From DSWT01 sp034433375 (GTDB lineage: Bacteria > Chloroflexota > Anaerolineae > B4-G1 > SLSP01), in contig DAOUAQ010000144.1 of assembly GCA_034433375.1 (NCBI GenBank), positions 1 through 11,158 on the forward strand: a DNA stretch of 11,158 nt. The letters run 5' to 3'. Each line of letters opens with the position of its first letter. The stretch's first letter is position 1. The notes under the pieces are model-generated. The model searched no databases and had not been told where the DNA came from. It saw nothing but the letters and a program-made list of their open reading frames with translations. Both the position numbers and the translations under genes were made by a program. Below, one piece after another: positions 6,077 to 11,158 of the stretch.

Positions 6077-7768
6077 ATGGTTAAGAGATTGGGCTTGTTG
6101 CGTACTTTGACTGTTATAATGGTAGTGAGCGGGCTGTTCCTGACCATGCCCCAAACCGCGTTGGCTGCCGGCGAAGGTCCCGGCGGCGTAGACAATGCCA
6201 CGAACCTGATCTTGTGGCTCAAGGCTGATGCCGGGGTGACGCTGAACGGGACGACGGTGTCTGCATGGAACGATCAAAGCAACCCGCGCTATAATGTGAC
6301 GCAAGCAACGCCTGCTAATCAGCCGATCTATCAAGCCGGCGCCTTGAATGGCCGACCCGTGTTGAGATTTGATGGTATTAATGATCGTCTGGTCAGTACT
6401 GAGGCCAACGCATTCGCATTTCGCACAGGGGACCTGAGTTGGTTCATAGTGGCAAAACCGAATGATAATACGACACGAAAGACAGTATTCGGCACGCTAA
6501 ACAATACAAATTATAACCCCAGTACTCGTGGAATAGCGGGTGGGTTTAGCGGCGCTGAGTATCCGTATGCCTGGTATCGCGAGAATGAGGTCGTACAGCA
6601 GACTTCCGCGCTTAATCAATGGGTTATTTTCGGAACTCGCCGGGTGAGTGGAACTGCTTATCTGTATCGCAATAGCGTCCAGGTTGGGTCTGGCTCTGCC
6701 TCCGGCGATATCGTAAATGCCGGGGCATTATGTGTGGGTTGCGCAGGAGTAAATCAATTCGCGGATTTCTTCACCGGTGATGTAGCCGAAATTATCGTCT
6801 TCAACAAAGCGGTGAGTACCGCTGAACGTATTCTGATCGAGAACTACCTCAGCGCCAAGTACGGCATCCCGTTGGCTGCCAATGACATTTACGCCGGGGA
6901 TACCTACGGGTTCACCATGGATGTCGTCGGCATCGGACGGACGGCGGATGGCATGAATACCACCGCGCAATCGGCAGGGATGCACATCACCAATCAAGGC
7001 TTTCTGCAGGATAACGGCGACTACATCGTCATTGGACACCAGGTGCTGACGAACGCTACCACTACCAACGACTGTCCTACCGGCGTGGATTATCGCTGGA
7101 CGCGGGTGTGGGCTTTGACCAAGACGGATGTGGGTACCCAAGGTGGCACGGTTGAGATTGTTTTTGATTTCAGCGAGTCCGGCTTGGGTGGGATGCCGAC
7201 CGGCGGCTATACTTTGCTCAAGCGCGAAAGCGGTAGTACTGGTCCCTTCTCCGGCATTGCTGTGTCTTCCCAGTCTAACCCCAGCCGTGACCAGATCGTT
7301 TTCAACGTGAACGCCAACCTACTCGGTTCCGATTTCACGCTGGGGCACAACAACCCCACCGCGGTGACGCTGGCGAGCTTTGAAGCTGTCGCGCAGGCCG
7401 AGGGCGTGCTGGTGACGTGGGAAACGGCCAGCGAGCTGGACAACGTCGGCTTCAACCTCTACCGCGCGGAGACGGCGGATGGGCCGTACACGAAGCTGAA
7501 CGACACCCTTGTTCCGCCACAGATGCCCGGTTCGGTGATGGGCGCGGTCTACACCTGGCTGGACGAAGCCGCCGATCCCCTCGTTCCGCACTACTACAAG
7601 CTGGAGGATATTGATATCAAGGGCATCAGCACCTTTCACGGCCCGGTATCAACCGAAGTGTTTGCTGCGCCGACAGCCTTGAATCTGGTAGGACTGCGCG
7701 GCAACGGTTCTTTACTGTTGCTGACGTTCGTTGCGTTAGGGCTGATCGTCGCCTTGCGCCGTCGCTGA
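6077..7768 (+). CDS. Exported LamG-like / FN3-like surface protein with C-terminal anchor
   Basis: This 563-residue secreted protein is probably held at the cell envelope. A signal peptide spans residues 1-30 (MVKR, hydrophobic core, TALA cleavage context). Residues about 42-265 look like a concanavalin/LamG-type beta-sandwich (LILWLKADAG at 44-53, NGRPVLRFDG at 91-100). Residues about 270-425 form a second beta domain often seen after it (DVVGIGRT, GDYIVIGH, RWTRVWALTKTD, ending DFTLGHNN). An FN3-like module of about 427-528 opens with PTAVTLASFEA and contains VTWETASELDNVGFNLYR. The tail has PTALNL (532-537), a hydrophobic helix at about 545-560 and a terminal RRR. A CxxC pair (Cys219, Cys222) is unusual in an exported domain. 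Glycan or matrix binding would suit the family, but no catalytic residues are seen. The gene has its own strong promoter and ribosome site and converges on the RCC1-type gene. Confidence 0.85.
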   Translation: MVKRLGLLRTLTVIMVVSGLFLTMPQTALAAGEGPGGVDNATNLILWLKADAGVTLNGTTVSAWNDQSNPRYNVTQATPANQPIYQAGALNGRPVLRFDGINDRLVSTEANAFAFRTGDLSWFIVAKPNDNTTRKTVFGTLNNTNYNPSTRGIAGGFSGAEYPYAWYRENEVVQQTSALNQWVIFGTRRVSGTAYLYRNSVQVGSGSASGDIVNAGALCVGCAGVNQFADFFTGDVAEIIVFNKAVSTAERILIENYLSAKYGIPLAANDIYAGDTYGFTMDVVGIGRTADGMNTTAQSAGMHITNQGFLQDNGDYIVIGHQVLTNATTTNDCPTGVDYRWTRVWALTKTDVGTQGGTVEIVFDFSESGLGGMPTGGYTLLKRESGSTGPFSGIAVSSQSNPSRDQIVFNVNANLLGSDFTLGHNNPTAVTLASFEAVAQAEGVLVTWETASELDNVGFNLYRAETADGPYTKLNDTLVPPQMPGSVMGAVYTWLDEAADPLVPHYYKLEDIDIKGISTFHGPVSTEVFAAPTALNLVGLRGNGSLLLLTFVALGLIVALRRR

Positions 7769-7775
7769 GAGCACA

Positions 7776-7813
7776 CGAACCTTACGAAGGTTTCTTGACC
7801 TTCGTAAGGTTCG
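7776..7813. repeat. 16-bp perfect inverted repeat with nested palindromes
   Basis: The arms CGAACCTTACGAAGGT (7776-7791) and its exact complement (7798-7813) flank the 6-base loop TTCTTG. Each arm is itself a small dyad (ACCTT-ACG-AAGGT on the left, ACCTT-CGT-AAGGT on the right), so the DNA or RNA could fold as one long hairpin or as two small ones. No T-run follows directly, unlike a standard terminator. A shorter dyad, CGCGAT-N7-ATCGCG (7812-7830), overlaps its right edge. It lies between two convergent genes and may be a dispersed palindromic element or part of a compound terminator. Confidence 0.75.
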
Positions 7814-7833
7814 CGATATAGCGAATCGCGCAT

Positions 7834-7865
7834 AAAAAAACCGGGGCTTTTGCCCCGGTTTTTTT
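7834..7865. terminator. Bidirectional intrinsic terminator
   Basis: A7-CCGGGGC (7834-7847), loop TTTT, then GCCCCGG-T7 (7852-7865) form a 14-bp perfect hairpin with a GC-rich core and a T-run on each strand. It can stop transcription of both convergent surface-protein genes, which end at 7768 (plus) and 7881 (minus). Confidence 0.93.
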
Positions 7866-7880
7866 GTGCGTCATGAAAAA

Positions 7881-10106
7881 CTATCGCTTGCGCCGCGTAA
7901 GCGCGAACCCCGCGACGACGCCGAGCAGGACGCTGAATCCCCATCCTCCGCCGACTGCCGCGAGCGCGCTCAACTTGACGGCGGTGGGAGTGCCGCTGCT
8001 ACCGATGACGAACTTCGAGTATTTGGAGACGTCGGTGACTCGCACCACTTGTGCATTTCCTGTTCCGGCGCGGTAATACGTTCCCTGTTCTTGCTCCCAC
8101 TGCGGCGGCGTGGCAGCAGTGTTCCAATGGTAAATTCGCATCAAAGAATTTTCTTGCCCGTTTCGTTCCGCTTCGGTGTACCAGAAGGAAATGCTGGCGG
8201 TCATCGGCGTTGTGGGCGTAATCTCGAAGCAGCGTTTGACGAGTCCATCGAGGGACGGCTTATCGGTGCAGTCCTGATTGCCGCGGATTGTAACCGTTGT
8301 CTCGCCCATATCGTTGCCTTCGGGGTTGATCCATACCCCATAATACGCGGGAGAGATGGTCAGGAATACAACATCGCCGGTGCCAGAAACGGCTTTGCGC
8401 TGTTTCAGCGTCCCGTTATTGATGATGGTTCCATCTGCTGCGGGTTCGGTTGTTACGGATAAGGTGCTGCCACTGTTCACCGTGACATTGTTGAACCAGG
8501 TAGGGATGGCGCCGCCTAACGTTTGTTCTGCATTCCCGCTGAAGACGAGGGTGCCAAAGCTGTGGGTGAACGCGCCGGTATTCCGGATGAAGTCGCCGGT
8601 GATGGACAAGGTCCCGGCCGGCGCATTGAGAGTACTATCGGCGGACTGGATGAGGCCGCCGTTCACCGTGACGCCGTCATCAAAGGTGAGCGTTGCGTAT
8701 TTGTTCAAGTCAACCGTTCCTGTGTAGGTCCCGGCCTGCACACCAATGTTGACTGTGGCGTAGTAGGGATAACCCGTTGCCATGTCAATGGCATCCTGGA
8801 TGCCGGTATAGCACGGGCCGTAGCCGCCACACATACCCTGACTTACCGCTGCCCCGGCATACGTGGACAACCACAACTGCTTGACCGGAATGAGGCTGTC
8901 GCCAGTGAGTCCGCCATTGCCATCGCCCAATTGTCCGTGGAGATTGCCACCCCAACATTTAACCAGTCCGTCGGACAACAGCGCGCAGGAATGGGGGTCG
9001 CCTCCGGTTACGGCGTTGACGCCGCTGCTCAAACCAGACACATCAACCGGTATATCGCTATCGGTGGTTGAATTGTTACCCAACTGCCCTTTGGCGTTAT
9101 CTCCCCAACACTTGGCCGCGTTACTTGCGATCGCGCAAGTGTGCTGGTATCCGGCGTTCATAAAACTGACCCCACTGCCCAAGCCGCTTACGTTGACCGG
9201 CGCAGGGCGGTTTGCCGTGCTGTCATCTCCAATCTGACCTTGATCATTCTTGCCCCAACATTTGGCCCCACCACCCACGATGGCGCAGGTGTGGTTCAAG
9301 CCAGCCGTGATGGCGCTCACACCGCTTAAAGAACTTGTGCAACTTGCATCCGCGCATACATTGACGGGCGTTAAAGATTGATAGGATGTGGCGCCAACGC
9401 CTAATTGGCCCTCCATATTATACCCCCAGCATTTGACGCCGCCTGCCGTCGTCAGCGCGCAGGTGTGATTTTGGCCTGCGGTAACCGCGCTGATACCGCT
9501 TAACAGTGTTGAGCACGTTGGGCCGTCTGTGCATACATTTACCGGCGTATTGCTATTGGTGCCCGTGCCATTGCCGAGTTGACCTGTGAGGTTGTATCCC
9601 CAGCACTTGACCCCGCCGCTATCAAGCACCGCGCAGGTGTGATTTTCGCCAGCAGCAATGGCAGTCACGCCGCTGGTCAATCCGGTCACGTCCACCGGTG
9701 CATTGCTTGAGGTGTTTGTGCTATTGCCCAGTTGCCCATAATAATTGTATCCCCAACACTTCACTCCGCCGCTCGTGGTCAGCGCGCAGGTGTGCGAGCG
9801 ACCTGTAACGACTGCGCTGACGCCGCTGGTCAGTCCGGTCACATTCACCGGCACGTAACGGTCTTCGCCCGATGTGCTATCGCCAATCTGTCCAACCGTG
9901 TTAGCGCCCCAACACTTCACCCCACCCGCGGAGGTCAATACGCACGTGTGCAGACCGCCGGCATCCACATCCTGCACATACCCATCCGAGGCAGCCGCTA
10001 CCGGGGCGGCGGGTAGCGCGCTCCATGCCAGCCCCACCAACAGAGCGAGGTTGACCAACACCATCAAGCCTTTTCGCCATACATTTCTGGTTAATTCAAT
10101 GTTCAT
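7881..10106 (-). CDS. Exported RCC1-repeat propeller / beta-helix surface protein with C-terminal anchor
   Basis: This 741-residue secreted protein is probably envelope-attached. A signal peptide spans residues 1-39 (RNVWRKG, hydrophobic core, then PVAAAS). Seven RCC1-like repeats cover about 46-413, enough to close a seven-bladed propeller. Each blade carries H[TS]C, then KCWG, then GQ[LI]G, with PV[ND]V in most; the His residues are at 53, 105, 156, 214, 272, 322 and 372. Next come CGGYGPCYTGIQDAIDMA (426-443) and a pectin-lyase-like beta-helix region to about 580, then a beta domain to about 702. The tail is PTAVKL (707-712), a hydrophobic helix at about 720-736 and RRKR. There are 22 cysteines, mostly in local pairs, which suggests disulfides outside the cytoplasm. 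The start is fixed by AAGGAGA, 6 bases upstream. Bacterial RCC1 proteins have varied roles, so the ligand is unknown. Confidence 0.87.
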   Translation of the reverse strand: MNIELTRNVWRKGLMVLVNLALLVGLAWSALPAAPVAAASDGYVQDVDAGGLHTCVLTSAGGVKCWGANTVGQIGDSTSGEDRYVPVNVTGLTSGVSAVVTGRSHTCALTTSGGVKCWGYNYYGQLGNSTNTSSNAPVDVTGLTSGVTAIAAGENHTCAVLDSGGVKCWGYNLTGQLGNGTGTNSNTPVNVCTDGPTCSTLLSGISAVTAGQNHTCALTTAGGVKCWGYNMEGQLGVGATSYQSLTPVNVCADASCTSSLSGVSAITAGLNHTCAIVGGGAKCWGKNDQGQIGDDSTANRPAPVNVSGLGSGVSFMNAGYQHTCAIASNAAKCWGDNAKGQLGNNSTTDSDIPVDVSGLSSGVNAVTGGDPHSCALLSDGLVKCWGGNLHGQLGDGNGGLTGDSLIPVKQLWLSTYAGAAVSQGMCGGYGPCYTGIQDAIDMATGYPYYATVNIGVQAGTYTGTVDLNKYATLTFDDGVTVNGGLIQSADSTLNAPAGTLSITGDFIRNTGAFTHSFGTLVFSGNAEQTLGGAIPTWFNNVTVNSGSTLSVTTEPAADGTIINNGTLKQRKAVSGTGDVVFLTISPAYYGVWINPEGNDMGETTVTIRGNQDCTDKPSLDGLVKRCFEITPTTPMTASISFWYTEAERNGQENSLMRIYHWNTAATPPQWEQEQGTYYRAGTGNAQVVRVTDVSKYSKFVIGSSGTPTAVKLSALAAVGGGWGFSVLLGVVAGFALTRRKR
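8868..9971 (-). repeat. Seven tandem RCC1-type coding repeats
   Basis: Seven repeats of 50-58 codons encode the propeller blades. Some DNA words are shared exactly, for example a 17-base word at 9451-9467 and 9778-9794. A 23-base stretch at 9667-9689 differs from the one at 9820-9842 by one base. This points to duplication of the repeats with limited divergence. Two blades (3 and 4) carry a short cysteine-bounded insertion (Cys192-Cys198, Cys251-Cys256). Confidence 0.85.
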
Positions 10107-10112
10107 CGGTAA

Positions 10113-10119
10113 TCTCCTT
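10113..10119 (-). promoter_or_regulatory. Ribosome binding site AAGGAGA of the RCC1-type gene
   Basis: On the minus strand AAGGAGA lies 6 bases before ATG 10106. This is close to ideal and fixes the start codon. Confidence 0.75.
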
Positions 10120-10204
10120 TTCTTTTGTGAAATGTTCTACAGTAATTCCAGCCACCCGACTTCTGAGAAGCCAGGTATACAACCGAAGTTAGAAAATTAC
10201 TTCT

Positions 10205-10232
10205 ATTATAGGTTAAAAGCAAAAAGAGTCTA
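10205..10232 (-). promoter_or_regulatory. Candidate promoter of the RCC1-type gene
   Basis: The minus strand reads a perfect TATAAT at 10210-10205. A weaker TAGACT (four of six for -35) lies at 10232-10227 with a 16-bp spacer. Transcription would start near 10198. The -10 is convincing and the -35 is weak, so an activator may be needed. Confidence 0.5.
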
Positions 10233-10288
10233 GTCTATTTGGGTTAGAAACGAAAGCGACGGTGAGAAATCACCCTTGGGCTACAAGC

Positions 10289-11158
10289 CTACCACGGCAG
10301 ATGCTCCAGGTCAACGTTGCCCCCTGAGAGTATGATGCCAATCCGCCGTCCGCGGAATAGACTGGAATGTTCACATAGCGCCGCCACCGGCACAGCCGCC
10401 GACGGCTCGATGATGATTTTCATCCGTTCCCAGATCAAACGTATTGCAGCGATAATCGCTGCTTCACTGACGGTGACAATTTCGCTGACGTGCTCGCGGA
10501 TAATGGGGAAGTTGACGTCGCCCAGGAACGTGCGCAAGCCATCGGCGATGGTGGGGGCGTTCGTGGGGGGATAGATGCAGCCGTCCCGCAAAGAACGGGC
10601 GGCATCATCCACCGCCTGCGGCTCTGCGCCGATGACCCGTGTGTGCGGCGAGAGCGCCTTTACAGATAACGCTGTTCCCGCCAACAATCCGCCGCCTCCA
10701 ACCGGCGTCATCACGATATCCAGGTCGGGGATTTCTTGCAAAAGCTCCAAAGCGGCTGTGCCCTGTCCCGCGATTACATAAATGTCATTCGAGGGATGGA
10801 TGAAAACAGCCCCGGTTTGTTCGAGCACTGTTTCCAGTGTGTGTTCCCTGTCGAGGGGGGTGGCTCCGGCCCATACGATCTCCGCGCCGTAGTCTTTGAC
10901 CGCTGCCACCTTGACGGGCGGCGCATCTTCCGGCATCACCACGATGGCGGGTATCCCGCGCAGCCCTGCCGCGTAGGCGATGGCTTGCGCGTGATTCCCC
11001 GATGAGTGTGTCGCCACCCCGCGCCGCGCCGCGTCCTCCGACAGTGCAAAGACGGCATTGCAGGCCCCTCTGGCTTTGAAGGCCCCAACGCGCTGAAAAT
11101 TCTCGGCTTTCAGGAATAGCTCCGCGCCAATCATTGTGTTCAATGTTCTGGAGGTCAA
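10289..11158 (-). CDS. Serine/threonine dehydratase, PLP-dependent (N-terminus beyond window)
   Basis: This fold-type II PLP enzyme should deaminate L-threonine to 2-oxobutyrate or L-serine to pyruvate in the cytoplasm; a serine racemase role is an alternative. The visible part is 289 residues. The PLP lysine is Lys28 in GAFKARGA. The substrate loop SSGNHAQ is at 52-58, the phosphate loop GGGGL at 154-158 and the PLP-ring contact SGGNVD at 278-283. Glu179 and Asp185 (EPQAVDD) fit the metal site of the racemase-like branch. The protein stops right after the catalytic fold, so there is no ACT regulatory domain, as in short catabolic-type enzymes rather than the feedback-controlled biosynthetic form. 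The first visible codon is TTG, read here as Leu inside the usual LTSRTLN region. The true start lies past the right edge, probably some 20-30 codons further on. Confidence 0.9.
   Translation of the reverse strand: MTSRTLNTMIGAELFLKAENFQRVGAFKARGACNAVFALSEDAARRGVATHSSGNHAQAIAYAAGLRGIPAIVVMPEDAPPVKVAAVKDYGAEIVWAGATPLDREHTLETVLEQTGAVFIHPSNDIYVIAGQGTAALELLQEIPDLDIVMTPVGGGGLLAGTALSVKALSPHTRVIGAEPQAVDDAARSLRDGCIYPPTNAPTIADGLRTFLGDVNFPIIREHVSEIVTVSEAAIIAAIRLIWERMKIIIEPSAAVPVAALCEHSSLFRGRRIGIILSGGNVDLEHLPW

Larger units (their letters stand above)
10107..10288 (-). other. Intergenic leader and promoter region of the RCC1-type gene
   Basis: These 182 bp hold the promoter and a leader of about 90 bases for the RCC1-type gene. 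No gene is seen. Small structures are CTTCTGAGAAG (10160-10170), GAAGT-N9-ACTTC (10185-10203) and GGTGA-GAAA-TCACC (10261-10274). The last lies just past the dehydratase stop codon but has no T-run, so it is a poor terminator. Two GTTAGA words occur on the plus strand at 10188-10193 and 10243-10248. Confidence 0.55.

Noticed and set aside
8868..9971. Regularly spaced repeats that could suggest a CRISPR array
   Set aside because: The repeats are 150-175 bp, stay in one reading frame and encode RCC1 blades. There are no short identical repeats with unique spacers.
10205..10219. Plus-strand resemblance of this region to the promoter downstream edge at 6011-6028 (both have an AT-rich box followed by GGTTAAAAG)
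   Set aside because: No -35 at a workable distance and no plus-strand gene follows. The TATAAT on the minus strand explains the site better.
10261..10274. Hairpin GGTGA-GAAA-TCACC as terminator of the dehydratase gene
   Set aside because: The stem is only 5 bp and no T-run follows on the minus strand.
11156..11158. TTG at the right edge as the true start of the dehydratase
   Set aside because: Family members have further conserved sequence before the LTSRTLN region, and the window simply ends here, so the gene is taken as partial.

Overview
The window most resembles a chromosomal segment from a filamentous or anaerobic member of the Chloroflexota (Anaerolineae/Caldilineae/Promineofilum type). 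This is inference. The grounds are GC-rich genes, a very large soluble PAS/GAF hybrid kinase, and two exported proteins whose modules I associate with that phylum: a LamG-like domain, an FN3-like module opened by a PTAVTL motif, an RCC1 propeller, a beta-helix, and a C-terminal hydrophobic helix ending in arginines. I recognise no mobile element, CRISPR array, tRNA or rRNA.

Layout. (1) 37-996 (+): a WYL-type transcriptional regulator. It converges on (2) 1010-1438 (-), a small C_GCAxxG_C_C-family cysteine protein. (3) A 198-bp divergent control region carries a direct repeat and weak promoter-like boxes. (4) 1637-5758 (+): a 1373-residue soluble hybrid sensor kinase with a degenerate receiver, PAS-like domains, a cysteine-rich GAF, a HisKA/HATPase core and an intact C-terminal receiver. 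(5) 5759-6076: a 318-bp AT-rich control region holding a weak terminator, two perfect inverted repeats, a near-consensus sigma70-type promoter (TTGACA-N17-TATCAT) and a direct repeat in the leader. (6) 6077-7768 (+): an exported LamG-like surface protein. (7) 7769-7880: a convergent intergenic spacer with three stacked palindromes, one a clear bidirectional terminator. (8) 7881-10106 (-): an exported RCC1-propeller/beta-helix protein with 22 cysteines. (9) 10107-10288: its promoter and leader region. (10) 10289-11158 (-): a serine/threonine dehydratase that runs off the right edge and lacks its first residues here.

How the parts may work together. The coherent unit is the pair of exported proteins. 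They face each other, share a signal peptide plus a matching C-terminal tail (PTA[VL]xL, short linker, hydrophobic helix, RRR or RRKR), and both have upstream regions rich in the hexamer GTTAGA, which is almost absent from the coding DNA. This suggests two envelope proteins sorted by one mechanism and perhaps co-regulated. The sensor kinase and the WYL protein are regulators with unknown targets. Nothing in the window proves that they control the surface genes. The dehydratase looks like ordinary amino-acid metabolism.
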